Below are positions 42,367-51,538 of a DNA stretch of 60,370 nucleotides, piece after piece. The translations under genes and the position numbers were made by a program. Below the pieces are notes generated by a model. The model was not told where the DNA came from and ran no database searches. It saw nothing but the letters and a program-made list of their open reading frames with translations. How positions within the stretch are numbered: the stretch's first letter is position 1; the number at the start of each line of letters is the position of its first letter. Origin of the DNA: Thermoplasmata archaeon (lineage in GTDB: Archaea > Thermoplasmatota > Thermoplasmata > Lutacidiplasmatales > UBA184); the NCBI GenBank assembly GCA_022750115.1, contig JAKIWI010000010.1:1-60370 (forward strand), read 5' to 3'.

Positions 42367-43668
42367 ATGGCGGACGACTTCGACGTCATCGTGGTCGGCG
42401 CCGGGATGGCCGGCTCCGCCGCGGCGATCCGGCTCGCGCAGGGCGGCGCCAATGTCCTCCTCATCGAGCGCGGGTCGGAGCCGGGCGTCAAGAACCTCTC
42501 CGGCGGCATCCTCTGGGGCCACGACCTCGACGCGATCCTCCCGAACTGGTGGGAGTCGATGCCCGTCGAGCGGCACATCGTTCGCAAGCGGTTCGGCTTC
42601 CTGACCCCCGACGGCGCGGTCTCGTTCTCGCTTTCGGACCATTCCTGGGGAAAGCCTCCCTACGTCGCGCACGCGGTGCTCCGCGCCCGGACCGACAAGT
42701 GGCTCGCCGAGCGCGCGGAGGCGGCCGGGGTGACGGTGGTCCCCTCGGTGCCCGTCGAACGGCTGAACTGGGAGGGGACGCGGGTCCACGGGATCGTCCA
42801 GGCCGGCGAGACCATGACCGCCCCGGTCACGATCGTCGCGGACGGGGCGAACTCCCGCGTCTCGCTCGGCAGCCCGATCCGTCCGAACCCGAGGCTCTCC
42901 GGCGAGGCGACGGAGCTCGGGATCAAGGAGGTGTACAAGCTCCCGAAGGGCGTCATCGAGGACCGGTTCAACGTCCGCGACGGCGAGGGCCACGCCGAGG
43001 AGTGGGTCGCCGGCATCTTTCCGCCCGGCGTCATGGGCGGCGGATTCTTCTACACGAACCGGGACACCGTCTCGCTCGGGATCATCCTGAACATCGCCTC
43101 GATGTTCGGCAAGAACGTCCAGTCCCACGAGCTCCTGGAGCGGTTCAAGCTCCACCCCGAAATCGCGGGCCGCCTCGATGGCGCCGAGCTCGTGGAGTAC
43201 GGGGCGAAGTTGATCTCGGGCGGCTGGGCGAGCCGACCGGCGTCGTTCCACGGCGACGGCTGGATGATCGCCGGCGACGCGGCGGGCTTCGTCTACTCGA
43301 ACGGCCTCGTCATCCAGGGGATGAACTACGCGGTGCGGACCGGGCTCCTCGCCGCGGAGACGGCCCTCGACGCCAAGAAAGCGAACGACCCGAGCGCCCG
43401 GACCCTCGCGGGCTACACCCGGCGGCTCGAAGCGACGGGAGTCCTCGGAGACTTCCGGGACTTCGAGGGCCTCGACCGCGTGAAGTGGAACCCGAGGTTC
43501 TACCGGGAGTACCCGGACCTCGCCTACCGGCTCCTCCACGACCTGATGACGGAGACCGGGGCGCCGAAGGAGCACGCCCGAAGGACCGCGTGGAAAGCGC
43601 TCCGCCGCTCGAAACTGCCGATGGTCCGAGCCGCCCGGGACCTGCTCGAGCTCACCCGGGAACTCTGA
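42367..43668 (+). CDS. fixC: FixC/ETF-quinone-oxidoreductase-like flavoprotein
   Basis: The 433-residue FAD protein has the Rossmann motif VGAGMAGSAAA at 10-20, NLSGGILWGHDL, and GWMIAGDAAGFVYSNGLVIQGMNYAVRTG at the FAD C-site. It resembles FixC and geranylgeranyl reductases. The convergent etfA/etfB genes next to it make a role in electron transfer from ETF more likely than lipid reduction. FixX is not seen. Confidence 0.87.
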   Translation: MADDFDVIVVGAGMAGSAAAIRLAQGGANVLLIERGSEPGVKNLSGGILWGHDLDAILPNWWESMPVERHIVRKRFGFLTPDGAVSFSLSDHSWGKPPYVAHAVLRARTDKWLAERAEAAGVTVVPSVPVERLNWEGTRVHGIVQAGETMTAPVTIVADGANSRVSLGSPIRPNPRLSGEATELGIKEVYKLPKGVIEDRFNVRDGEGHAEEWVAGIFPPGVMGGGFFYTNRDTVSLGIILNIASMFGKNVQSHELLERFKLHPEIAGRLDGAELVEYGAKLISGGWASRPASFHGDGWMIAGDAAGFVYSNGLVIQGMNYAVRTGLLAAETALDAKKANDPSARTLAGYTRRLEATGVLGDFRDFEGLDRVKWNPRFYREYPDLAYRLLHDLMTETGAPKEHARRTAWKALRRSKLPMVRAARDLLELTREL

Positions 43669-43680
43669 GCCGGCCGGGTC

Positions 43681-44655
43681 TCAGAGTCCGCGCGCCTTGC
43701 GAACTTCGCGCGTGAGGGCGGGGACGATCTGGAGCGCGTCCCCGACGATCCCGTAGTCCGCGACCTGGAAAATCGGGGCGTGGGGGTCGGAGTTCACCGC
43801 GACGATGACGCGCGAGGAGACCATGCCGACGATGTGCTGGATCGCTCCCGAGATCCCGAGGGCGATGTACAGTTGCGGCGAGACCGCCCGTCCGGTCTGG
43901 CCGACCTGGTAGGAGCCCGGTCGCCATCCCGCGTCGGTCACCGCCCTCGAGGCGCCGACCGCCGCGCCCAGGGATTCGGCCAGCTCCTCGACGAGCCCGA
44001 AGTTCTCCGGAGACCGAAGGCCCCGTCCGCCCGAGACGACGATGGACGCGTCCCCGAGCTCGGGACCCTTCCCCCCGGCCGTCGGAGTGAAACCGGTGAC
44101 CTCCACGGGCCGGGAGGACTTCGGCGAGTCCGGGATGGCGAGCGGCTCCGACGACGCCGGGGGGCTCCGTGCGGGGGGCAGTGGGAACGCATGGGGCTTG
44201 AGGGAGAGGACATGCCGGGGACCGGGGAGTTCGAGCTCCTCGGTCGCCCGACCGCCGAACACGGGCCGTCGGACGTGGAGGGACCCCGACTCGTCGCGTG
44301 TGACTTCGGTGACGCTCGTCGCTGCGGAGGCCCCCCAGCGGATCGCCGTCCGACCGACTCCGTCGCGACCGCGGGCCGTACCGGGGAACAGGATGGTGGT
44401 GGCGGGCGCCGCGTCGGCCGCCGCCGCCGCCAAGGCGCCGAGCTGGGCGGTGGACGGGTGCTCGAACTCCGGGCCATCGGCCGTCAGGACCTTGTCGACG
44501 GCGAGCTCGGTCGCCGCCGTTGAGTCCCCCGGGCCAACGAGGAGACCGACGACCGGCCCACCCCCCGCGAGCGCGCGGGCGGCCCCGGCGGCCTCGCCAC
44601 AGACCGACGCAATGCCCCCGGGCACGCGCTCGAGGACGACGACGACCCCGCTCAC
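43681..44655 (-). CDS. etfA: Electron transfer flavoprotein alpha subunit
   Basis: The 324-residue protein has the C-terminal FAD domain signature [56 protein letters not shown] and a [20 protein letters not shown]. The start is GTG at 44655 overlapping the etfB stop (GTGA). It accepts electrons from the acyl-CoA dehydrogenases. Confidence 0.95.
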   Translation of the reverse strand: MSGVVVVLERVPGGIASVCGEAAGAARALAGGGPVVGLLVGPGDSTAATELAVDKVLTADGPEFEHPSTAQLGALAAAAADAAPATTILFPGTARGRDGVGRTAIRWGASAATSVTEVTRDESGSLHVRRPVFGGRATEELELPGPRHVLSLKPHAFPLPPARSPPASSEPLAIPDSPKSSRPVEVTGFTPTAGGKGPELGDASIVVSGGRGLRSPENFGLVEELAESLGAAVGASRAVTDAGWRPGSYQVGQTGRAVSPQLYIALGISGAIQHIVGMVSSRVIVAVNSDPHAPIFQVADYGIVGDALQIVPALTREVRKARGL

Positions 44656-45449
44656 GGGAACACTTTCGCCTCCTCGCGGAGGATTCGGACGAGCTTTTGA
44701 GCGGCGTCGTCCGGACTCGAGTACTCGATCATCTTCGCCCCCGTGCGAGGCGGGGGGAGCCGGAACGCGACCCGCCGAGCGAGCAGCGACGCCGAGGGGG
44801 CGATCGCGGCCGCGACGTCGGCGACCGGGATTCGCTCGATCGGGGCCTTGCGGGACTTGAGGATGTTCGGAAGCTTCGCTGTCCTGGGGTCGTTCCATGC
44901 CTGCTGGAGGGACACCAGGGCGGGCAAGGTCACCCGGACCCCCTCGAGCCCCCCCTCCACGGACCGTTGGATCGAGAGCCGCTCGATTCCTCCCTCCCAC
45001 CGAACGTTGACCGCGACGCCGAAATCGGGGAGGCCGAGGAGTTCCGCGACCGCCGGGCCGACGATACCGGACTCGTCATCGCCCGCCTGTTTCCCACACA
45101 GGACGAGGCTCGCCGGGTGGCGGGCGACGGCCAAGCCGAGGGCACGAGCGACCGCGAGGCCGTCGGGGGGCGTCCCGGGAGGGGCCTCCACGGACGTGGC
45201 GGCGTCGCACCCGAGCGCGATGGCCGAGCGAAGAACCTCCTCGGCGCGCGCGATCGGCCCGTAGGAGAACGCGCGCACCGTCGTCCCGGGCGCGGATTCG
45301 CGCAGCAACAGGGCCTGCTCGATGGCGGACTCGTCGTAGCCCGCGGCGACCCACTTGACCCCCTCCGGGTCGAGCTCCTGGCCGGAGGCGTCGGGACGGA
45401 GGCGCGTCTCGGCGTCCGGGACCGGTTTGACGAGGACCGCGATCTCCAC
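44652..45449 (-). CDS. etfB: Electron transfer flavoprotein beta subunit
   Basis: The 265-residue protein has the EtfB pattern ([59 protein letters not shown]). It forms the heterodimer with EtfA. It starts 13 bases after the acyl-CoA dehydrogenase 2 stop, so dehydrogenase and ETF are one operon. Confidence 0.96.
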   Translation of the reverse strand: MEIAVLVKPVPDAETRLRPDASGQELDPEGVKWVAAGYDESAIEQALLLRESAPGTTVRAFSYGPIARAEEVLRSAIALGCDAATSVEAPPGTPPDGLAVARALGLAVARHPASLVLCGKQAGDDESGIVGPAVAELLGLPDFGVAVNVRWEGGIERLSIQRSVEGGLEGVRVTLPALVSLQQAWNDPRTAKLPNILKSRKAPIERIPVADVAAAIAPSASLLARRVAFRLPPPRTGAKMIEYSSPDDAAQKLVRILREEAKVFP

Positions 45450-45462
45450 AGGACGCCCCGCT

Positions 45463-46611
45463 CTAGCTGAGGCGCTGGAGAAGTTCGCGCGCGATCACGA
45501 TCCGCTGGATCTCGTTCGACCCCTCGTAGATCTGGGTGAGCTTCGCGTCGCGGAGCAGCTTTTCAACCGGGTACTCCTTCATGTAGCCGTACCCGCCGAA
45601 CACCTGGATCGCCTCGTCGGCGACCATCATGGCGGCGTCGGAGGCGAAGCATTTCGCCATCGACGACTCGAGCGAGCCCCGCTCGCCCTGGTCGATCGTC
45701 CATGCCGCCTGCCAGGTGAGAAGTCGCGCGGCGTTCAGCGCCTGCGCCATGTCGGCGAGCTTGATCTGGATCGCCTGGTGTTCGGAGATCGGCTTCCCGA
45801 ACGTCACCCGGCGCTGCGAGTACTCGGCGGCGTGGTCGAGCGCGGCCTGGGCGATGCCGGTCGCGAGCGCGCCGATCGGGGTCCGCGTCTGGTCGAGCGT
45901 CCGCATCGCGACGGAGAACCCTTCGTCCTCCTTCCCCAGCCGGTTGGCCACGGGAACGCGCGCACCCTCAAACCGGACGGTGGAGGTGGCGGAGGCGCGG
46001 TGGCCCATCTTCTCCTCTTCCTTCCCGGGGGTGACGCCCTCCGTGTCGCGCGGCACCGCGAAGGCTACGATCCCCTTGTGCCGGAGCGACGGGTCGAGCG
46101 TGGCGAAGACGGTGTAGAGCGAAGCGAACGGGGCGTTCGTGATGAAGCACTTCTCGCCATCGAGGACGTAGTGGTCTCCATCCCGTCGCGCCCGTGTCTT
46201 CAGCGAGCCCGCATCGCTCCCCCCGCTGGGTTCGGTGAGGCAGAACGAGGCGAGGTTGTAGGAGGCGCAGAACGACCCCAGAAGTCGGGTCTTCTGCTCC
46301 TCGGTTCCGCCCAGGATGATCGGCTCGAGCGCCAGGCAGTTCGCGATGATCGAGGTGGTCATCCCCGCACAGGCCCGGCCGAGCTCCTCGACGATGAGGC
46401 ACTGGTCAAACAGCGAGAGCCCGGTCCCGCCGTACTCGGTCGGGACATTGAGGTTCATGAGGCCGAGCTCCCAGGCCTTTCGGTAGATCTCTTCCGGGAA
46501 CCGGTTGGTCCGGTCGCACTCGGCGGCGTGGGGGGCCATCTCGGTCCGCGCGAACTTGCGGGCCATGTCGCGGAGGCTCGCCTGCTCCCCGGTGAGAGAG
46601 AAGTCGACCAT
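45463..46611 (-). CDS. Acyl-CoA dehydrogenase 2
   Basis: The 382-residue flavoenzyme has FCLTEPSGGSDAGSLKT, the FGGYGYMKEYPVEKLLRDAKL region and the catalytic E363 in IYEGSNEIQ. The ATG at 46611 is preceded by a TATA about 28 bases upstream. It is the first gene of an operon with etfB and etfA, direct evidence that it feeds ETF. Confidence 0.95.
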   Translation of the reverse strand: MVDFSLTGEQASLRDMARKFARTEMAPHAAECDRTNRFPEEIYRKAWELGLMNLNVPTEYGGTGLSLFDQCLIVEELGRACAGMTTSIIANCLALEPIILGGTEEQKTRLLGSFCASYNLASFCLTEPSGGSDAGSLKTRARRDGDHYVLDGEKCFITNAPFASLYTVFATLDPSLRHKGIVAFAVPRDTEGVTPGKEEEKMGHRASATSTVRFEGARVPVANRLGKEDEGFSVAMRTLDQTRTPIGALATGIAQAALDHAAEYSQRRVTFGKPISEHQAIQIKLADMAQALNAARLLTWQAAWTIDQGERGSLESSMAKCFASDAAMMVADEAIQVFGGYGYMKEYPVEKLLRDAKLTQIYEGSNEIQRIVIARELLQRLS

Positions 46612-46635
46612 CGACGGCCGCGCCCAGCGGGACTC

Positions 46636-46643
46636 GCTATAAG
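46636..46643 (-). promoter_or_regulatory. TATA box of acd2-etfBA
   Basis: CTTATAGC on the minus strand lies 25-32 bases before the ATG at 46611. Confidence 0.6.
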
Positions 46644-46698
46644 GCATTTCGCGGATAGACGGCGCGTGCCGCGTTCTCGACGTGCCGGACCCGTCGCG

Positions 46699-47415
46699 AT
46701 GCGCACCGAAACCAGGGTCGGACGGTTCGCCCGGATCGACGTGGGCAGGGCGCGGCGAACCGGTGCCCCGGAGGTCATCCTGGGCGAGGGGAAGCAGGAC
46801 GGACACCTGCTCGCGATTCTCGCGGCGCTCCAATCGGAGGGACGCGCTGCCGTGGTCTCCCGGCCCACCGAGTCCCAAACCCTCCGGCTCCGGACGGCGG
46901 CCCGGTCCGGGGAGCTCCACGTTTCCCCGCTGGCCGGTGGCCGCGTGTGGCGCCTGACCGGGAAGCCCGACGTACCCCCTCCCGCTGGAACGATCGGCCT
47001 CGTCACGGCGGGGACGGCGGACGTCCCAATCGCGGAGGAGGCCCGGGCCGTCCTTTCCACGGCCGGAGTGGCGACCGTCGAAGCCTACGACGTCGGGGTG
47101 GCGGGTCTGCACCGAGTGACGCGGGCCGCTCGACGGCTCGAGAAGCGCTCGCCCCACGCCTACCTGGTCTTCGCGGGCCGCGAGGGGGCTCTCCCGACGG
47201 TCTGGGCCGGCCTGGTCCGCGCTCCGGTCGTCGGAGTCCCGACGTCGGTCGGCTATGGCCGGGGAGGCAAGGGGGAGGCCGCCCTCGGCGCGATGCTGCA
47301 GTCTTGCGCCCCGATCGCCGTCATGAACATCGACGCCGCCGTCCCCGCCGCGCTGTTCGCCCTGCAGCTTCTCGCCGGGGCCGCCCGAAACGGGTCGTCC
47401 CGACCTCCCGGGTAG
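46699..47415 (+). CDS. larB: LarB-like/PurE-related protein
   Basis: The 238-residue protein has a C-terminal AIR-carboxylase-like domain (IGLVTAGTADVPIAEEARAVLSTAG, LVFAGREGALPTVWAGLVRAPVVGVPTSVGYG) typical of LarB, the first enzyme of nickel-pincer cofactor synthesis. LarC and LarE are not in the window. The ATG at 46699 is used. Confidence 0.88.
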   Translation: MRTETRVGRFARIDVGRARRTGAPEVILGEGKQDGHLLAILAALQSEGRAAVVSRPTESQTLRLRTAARSGELHVSPLAGGRVWRLTGKPDVPPPAGTIGLVTAGTADVPIAEEARAVLSTAGVATVEAYDVGVAGLHRVTRAARRLEKRSPHAYLVFAGREGALPTVWAGLVRAPVVGVPTSVGYGRGGKGEAALGAMLQSCAPIAVMNIDAAVPAALFALQLLAGAARNGSSRPPG

Positions 47416-47447
47416 CCTTTTGATGGGTGGCGGTCCTCCCCGGCCCG

Positions 47448-48353
47448 ATGCCTCGGCCCGTTCTCACGGAGGACGCCGAACAGCTCGACCGGGACGACCG
47501 CGAGCAGATTCGGCACACGGAAGGAAAGCTCCGTGAGCTCTACGGACGGCGCGCCGCGCTGATCGACCTCGTTCACCAGCATTCGGACGCCCAGAAGGAC
47601 CTCTACGACGAGCGCCAGCGTCGACAGGCGGCGGTCGAGGACCTCTACCAGTCCCACCAGGAGATGGGGCGGCGGCTCACCGACCTCCGGCGAGCCCGCG
47701 ACCAGGGCCGGGGCAAACTGGAGGAGGCGATCGTCGCCACTCGCATGATCCGCTCGGAGATGCCCAAAGGGGACCACGCCACTCCGGATCAGATCCGCCG
47801 GGAGATGGCGGATCTCGAGCACCGCCAGCAGACCACGGCCCTACCGATCAAGGAGGAGAATTCTCTCATCGACCGACTGCGGAGCCTCAAGACGCAGTTG
47901 ACCGCGGCCGAGCGAGACCGCGCGCTCATTGACGGCGTCGTGGCAAAGCGGAAGGCGCTCGAGGACGCGGTCCGGCTCCGCAAGGTCGAGCTCGACCAGA
48001 TCCAGGGCGAGTTCGAGCAGGTCCGCGTCGAGAGGGACCGTGCGATGACCGGGATCCGGACTCGCCTGGTCGATGTCGGGGGCCTACTGGCCCAGCTCCG
48101 GGAGAAGGCGAAGGCTCGGGGCGAGGCGATGGCCAAGGTCGACGCGATGTCCGAGGAGATCCGCAATCTCGAGCGCGACGTCAACGCCCGCATCCGCGCG
48201 ACGCGGGACCGCCGCGTCGAGGCGAAGCGCACGATCGGCGACTACAACCGCCAGGTCCGGGACTCCGTCTCGGGCGAGCGCGGGTACGCCCAGGCGGCCG
48301 ACGCGCAGCTCGAGGAATTGATGAAGCGCGGCCGGGTCACCCTGCGGGGCTAG
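47448..48353 (+). CDS. Long coiled-coil protein (COG1340-like)
   Basis: The 301-residue protein is almost wholly charged helix with heptads from about 10 to 280 (e.g. KLRELYGRRAALIDLVHQ, DLEHRQQTTALPIKEENSLI). It resembles archaeal coiled-coil proteins of the COG1340 type, of unknown function. The ATG at 47448 is preferred over a GTG at 47427 because a TATA-like CTTTTGA lies about 26 bases before it. Confidence 0.8.
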   Translation: MPRPVLTEDAEQLDRDDREQIRHTEGKLRELYGRRAALIDLVHQHSDAQKDLYDERQRRQAAVEDLYQSHQEMGRRLTDLRRARDQGRGKLEEAIVATRMIRSEMPKGDHATPDQIRREMADLEHRQQTTALPIKEENSLIDRLRSLKTQLTAAERDRALIDGVVAKRKALEDAVRLRKVELDQIQGEFEQVRVERDRAMTGIRTRLVDVGGLLAQLREKAKARGEAMAKVDAMSEEIRNLERDVNARIRATRDRRVEAKRTIGDYNRQVRDSVSGERGYAQAADAQLEELMKRGRVTLRG

Positions 48354-48362
48354 TCGGCTCGA

Positions 48363-49322
48363 TCAGGCCGCGGTCGTCGCGGCGACCGTTGGCGGGAACA
48401 GGTCGACGACCTTCACGAGGAAGATGAGCGTCTGGCCGGCGACTTCCTGGTTGAAGTCCTCGGTGTAGGTCCCCGCGGTCACGTTGACGTCCGTGAGGAT
48501 GTAGCGGGTTGCCGCCTGTCCGCCGCAGGTCGGCCCCGTGGAACTCGTCCCCTGGATGTGGCCGGCGTCGGCGGACGAGAGCTCGTTCTCGACCGTGATC
48601 TGGCCCGACCCGTTCGGGGTGGAGGTCACATTGGTGACCATGGCGGGCCAGCCGTTCGGGTGCGAGACCTGACCGACCTGGGCGAGATTCTGGACGCTCA
48701 CCGAGGTCGAGTTGGCACTGAGGATCTGGACCGTCCAGCCATAATGGGGGTCGGCAAACGTCGCTCCGGTGGTGGCGAGGATTCCCGGATAGACCTTCTG
48801 GAACTGGGTTCCGAGGTAAGTGGCGAACACCGGGACCTTGATCTCGAGGGGCTGGACGACCGAGCAGGCGTAGTGGGCGTACCCGAGGGCGGGCGGCACC
48901 ACGACGGTGTGGGTGACGTTGGTCTGGATGCCGACCAGTCCTTGCCAGAAGCCCGGGACGACCTGGACGAAGCTGTAGTTGTTCAGCGTGTAGTTGGCCT
49001 GGTTGATATGCCCGACGTGGACGCCGAGCTCGGTGTAGGACGAGGGACCGCCCCGGAACCCGAATTGGAGCGCCTTCGGCCACGTCGCGTTGTTGGTGGC
49101 GACTTGGTAGACCGAGGTGTCGAACACCTTGCCCTGCTCCGGACCGGAACCAAGGATTCCGATGTAGGTCACCGTCGCGTTGTCGCCGATCTGAACCAGT
49201 CGCGGGGGAGAGCTCGCCGCGGGGTGATTCTTGTAGTACAGGTAGCCCGCGCCAGTGCCGGCGCCAACGACGACGACGACGATGAGGATGACGAGGGGCC
49301 AATAGGAGGGCTCGTTCGCCAT
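48363..49322 (-). CDS. Membrane-anchored FKBP-type peptidyl-prolyl isomerase
   Basis: The 319-residue protein has an N-terminal TM anchor at about 9-30, then an FKBP-like domain: VTYIGILGSGPEQGKVFDTS, and PGFWQGLVGIQTNVTHTVVVPPALGYAHY. A second domain of about 130 residues with N-glycosylation-like NxT/S sites follows. It would assist folding outside the cell. The nearest AT-rich box (CATTTATATG, about 49437-49446) implies a leader near 90 bases. Confidence 0.85.
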   Translation of the reverse strand: MANEPSYWPLVILIVVVVVGAGTGAGYLYYKNHPAASSPPRLVQIGDNATVTYIGILGSGPEQGKVFDTSVYQVATNNATWPKALQFGFRGGPSSYTELGVHVGHINQANYTLNNYSFVQVVPGFWQGLVGIQTNVTHTVVVPPALGYAHYACSVVQPLEIKVPVFATYLGTQFQKVYPGILATTGATFADPHYGWTVQILSANSTSVSVQNLAQVGQVSHPNGWPAMVTNVTSTPNGSGQITVENELSSADAGHIQGTSSTGPTCGGQAATRYILTDVNVTAGTYTEDFNQEVAGQTLIFLVKVVDLFPPTVAATTAA

Positions 49323-49477
49323 CGTCGATTTCCGTTCGGACCGGGCTTAGAGGAGGGGGGTCAGCTTGTCGCGTGTCTCGTCACGGAGATCGGAGAGACA
49401 GGTGTTCCTCATTCCCCCGCCCCCGAACCGGGGGGCCATATAAATGCCCGCCCCGGGGCTACCGTCGACGGAATCGC

Positions 49478-49756
49478 CTAGTTGGGAAAGCGCGCGCGGA
49501 GCCAGCGCCACGCACGGCCGCCGGGCGAACCGGCGTCCACGGCCCAGCACGGAAACGTCAGCCCGGCGGGGCCGACGAGGGCGAGGAGACTGAAGAACGG
49601 TACCGCGAACGAGCCCATGACGGTCGGCGCCGCAGGGAGCATCGCGACGAAGTTCGGCGCTCCCCCCCGCACGACGATGGCGGCGGCCCCGGCAATGCCG
49701 GAGCCGACCCCGATCAGGACGGGGCGCGTGAGGGGAGATTGGGTGTCGGATGCCAT
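49478..49756 (-). CDS. Small membrane protein beside the mobile-element junction
   Basis: The 92-residue protein has hydrophobic segments at about 12-28 and 45-68. The ATG at 49756 is supported by TATA CTTATAGC at 49784-49791. A longer frame from 49840 would run into the mobile element and is rejected. It is the last backbone gene at the left junction. Confidence 0.6.
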   Translation of the reverse strand: MASDTQSPLTRPVLIGVGSGIAGAAAIVVRGGAPNFVAMLPAAPTVMGSFAVPFFSLLALVGPAGLTFPCWAVDAGSPGGRAWRWLRARFPN

Positions 49757-49762
49757 CGGAGA

Positions 49763-49774
49763 GAATACGTATTC
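49763..49774. promoter_or_regulatory. 12-bp palindrome in the promoter of the 92-residue protein
   Basis: GAATACGTATTC is a perfect palindrome between the TATA box at 49784-49791 and the ATG at 49756, where a repressor would cover the start site. Confidence 0.5.
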
Positions 49775-49783
49775 GTACGCACT

Positions 49784-49791
49784 GCTATAAG
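49784..49791 (-). promoter_or_regulatory. TATA box at left element junction
   Basis: CTTATAGC on the minus strand, 28-35 bases before the ATG at 49756. It is separated from the element's 13-bp direct repeat by 6 bases. Confidence 0.55.
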
Positions 49792-49797
49792 AATCCA

Positions 49798-49810
49798 CCG
49801 CGACCGTCGG
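49798..49810 (+). repeat. Left direct repeat (possible target duplication)
   Basis: CCGCGACCGTCGG, identical in sequence and orientation to 60199-60211. Beyond it lies AAGAATCC (49789-49796), which occurs inverted at 60215-60222. Confidence 0.85.
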
Positions 49811-49824
49811 CTCCGTATCTAAAC
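49808..49824 (+). repeat. Left terminal inverted repeat
   Basis: CGGCTCCGTATCTAAAC is the exact reverse complement of 60185-60201. Because the outer three bases also belong to the direct repeat, the true end cannot be placed exactly. Confidence 0.85.
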
Positions 49825-50075
49825 GTCCGAAGTGTTTCAAAAGCCGGGTGGTCTGTTTCTAAACTGGCTGCGGTCGTCGTCAGCGCTCGGAGATCGAATC
49901 CGCGGGATCGGCAGCTTGCACTACGGCCGAGAAAGGCGCACGCTGACGGACCGCCGGCACCAATTCGGCGGCCTACGGACGTTCGGGCCGACCCCTTGAT
50001 CGACGCGCGAGGGGAGCAGTAACAACGGGGGCTTGGTACCCCCGGGTTCATCTCGGGCGGCCATGTCCGGGTCGA
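49825..50075. other. Non-coding left end of the element
   Basis: No convincing gene is present. It holds one copy of the subterminal motif GTTTCTAAAC (49855-49864). Confidence 0.5.
49855..49864 (+). repeat. Subterminal motif copy, left
   Basis: GTTTCTAAAC differs by one base from the end motif GTATCTAAAC and recurs at 60139-60148 and 60159-60168. It may be a transposase-binding site. Confidence 0.5.
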
Positions 50076-50312
50076 ATGTTGAGAGAGCGTGATTCCGCCT
50101 ATCTTTTCAGTCCGGAGTTTGGGCAGCGGTGGTCCGAGGAGATTCTCGCGGGGCTTGATCCGGTCCCCCTCCCGTGCACTCGACGCGGGTGTTACCGATA
50201 CGCCCTGTGCCACTACTATCACGTGCCTCCCGTCGAGGGGTACCTCGGTTACTGCGATTGCAGTGAACAGGTGTGGTATCCCGTCGACGATCCAGAGGTC
50301 CAGAAGACGTGA
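50076..50312 (+). CDS. Small Cys/His-rich hypothetical protein
   Basis: The 78-residue protein has CTRRGCYRYALCHYYH and GYCDC, a spacing that could bind one zinc. It lacks a recognised family. It is the first gene inside the element. Confidence 0.5.
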   Translation: MLRERDSAYLFSPEFGQRWSEEILAGLDPVPLPCTRRGCYRYALCHYYHVPPVEGYLGYCDCSEQVWYPVDDPEVQKT

Positions 50313-50372
50313 ATCCGAGTCACGAATCGGATAGGGGCAACCTTGGCGACTCCGCCTGGCGCCGGGGGAGGG

Positions 50373-50380
50373 CTCTAAAT
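50373..50380 (+). promoter_or_regulatory. TATA-like box
   Basis: CTCTAAAT lies 26-33 bases before the ATG at 50406. Confidence 0.5.
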
Positions 50381-50405
50381 CCCCGAGCGCGGTCGTGCGT
50401 GAACG

Positions 50406-50879
50406 ATGCCCGAAGAGACCGACGAACCATTTGGGGTCGCAATCATGCAGTCCCTCGCACCGGCGATTCGGAACGGGCGAGCCCTGATTACGGAGGGGCT
50501 CGCGCAGATGGAAGCGCAGGGCAAGACTTGGAATCCGGAAGAAGATCCGCTGGTCAAGCCACTCACCGCGCTCGCAAAGGAGTGCCGAGATCAGGCTGCG
50601 TTCGCTAGGAGGGCGGCAACTATGGGCGGAGTCCTAACCCTCGCCGGGGCGATCGTTCCTGGCGGTGGTCACTTGTCGGACGCCGGGGAGGCCGCCGCGG
50701 AACTGTCGAGGCTCGCGAGCGCGTGGGACGACTCGGCGAAGGCTGCGGAGGATCTTCTCCGGGATGTCACCAGCACAATGGTCGAAAGGCGCGATTCCTC
50801 GGTCAAGGCCGTCCGGGCGTTCAAGGCGTTTTTCGACGAGCAGGCCGGCCTTCTCGCTCCAAGCCCTTCTCCGACCTAG
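50406..50879 (+). CDS. Helical hypothetical protein of the element
   Basis: The 157-residue protein looks all-helical, with a small Gly-rich hydrophobic stretch (GGVLTLAGAIVPGGGHL at about 80-96) in the middle that could insert in a membrane or act as a hinge. No family is recognised. A TATA 26 bases upstream supports the start. Confidence 0.55.
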   Translation: MPEETDEPFGVAIMQSLAPAIRNGRALITEGLAQMEAQGKTWNPEEDPLVKPLTALAKECRDQAAFARRAATMGGVLTLAGAIVPGGGHLSDAGEAAAELSRLASAWDDSAKAAEDLLRDVTSTMVERRDSSVKAVRAFKAFFDEQAGLLAPSPSPT

Positions 50880-51127
50880 TAGCCGCAACCAGTCTCGCGG
50901 CGACCCAGAGGGGGCCGGTACCTCGTCCGACTTACCTCGGGGCATGGTACCGCCGAGCGTGGTACCCCCGACAGCTCCTCGCCCGCCTCGCGCGCTTGGT
51001 TGCATCCGACACCTAAGAGTGATTCCGATGCGAGTTCGGATCCCTACCATTCCCGATTGTGGCACCGTCCGTGAGGCTTCTACTGCGGACAAAGTGCGCG
51101 AAAGGGTTGGCGCGGCGATCCAAGCAT
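50880..51127. other. Intergenic stretch without clear features
   Basis: No open frame with coding bias and no RNA fold is evident. It lies between the convergent ends of the 157-residue gene and the wHTH operon. Confidence 0.4.
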
Positions 51128-51538
51128 CTACAGTTTGAACCCGCCGTCGACGAACTTCTCGCCGGTGTTCGTGACGTACCACGCCTTGCTGCCGGCCTTC
51201 TTCTCCTTCGACGTGGCCATGTACCCGCGACGGCCGTTCTGGTAGAGTAGGTCGGCGGGGTTCGTCGGCAGGGGCTCTTTCGCCTGCCCGAATCCCTCTA
51301 CGAGGTCGTCAGTGGTGATCTGGCCGACGTTCCCATTCCGCTCCATCCAGACGGCCACCGCGAGGGCGATGTCCACGGCAGACTTCGGCGAGCCCTTGTT
51401 CAGGAACTCCCTGATCGACTCCGGCTTGGCACGCGCGGCGGGTGAGATCGGCGCTGCTCCCACGGTGAACTTCGCCTCGAGGGCGGTCACGCGGCCCTCC
51501 AGCGCGGTCAGACGCAGATCCGTCAAGTCGGCGCTCAC
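51128..51538 (-). CDS. Small protein with coiled-coil N-terminus and winged-helix-like C-terminus
   Basis: The 136-residue protein begins with a short coiled coil (LTDLRLTALEGRVTALEAKF), then a helical REFLNKGSPKSAVDIALAVAVWMERNG and a C-terminal TSKEKKAGSKAWYVTNTGEKFVDGGFKL that fits the wing of a winged helix. It is coupled by a 4-base overlap (ATGA) to the gene before it. Confidence 0.65.
   Translation of the reverse strand: MSADLTDLRLTALEGRVTALEAKFTVGAAPISPAARAKPESIREFLNKGSPKSAVDIALAVAVWMERNGNVGQITTDDLVEGFGQAKEPLPTNPADLLYQNGRRGYMATSKEKKAGSKAWYVTNTGEKFVDGGFKL

Noticed and set aside
49478-49840. Extended 120-codon form of the left junction membrane protein
   Set aside because: Its extra N-terminus crosses into the mobile element, while a TATA box supports the ATG at 49756.
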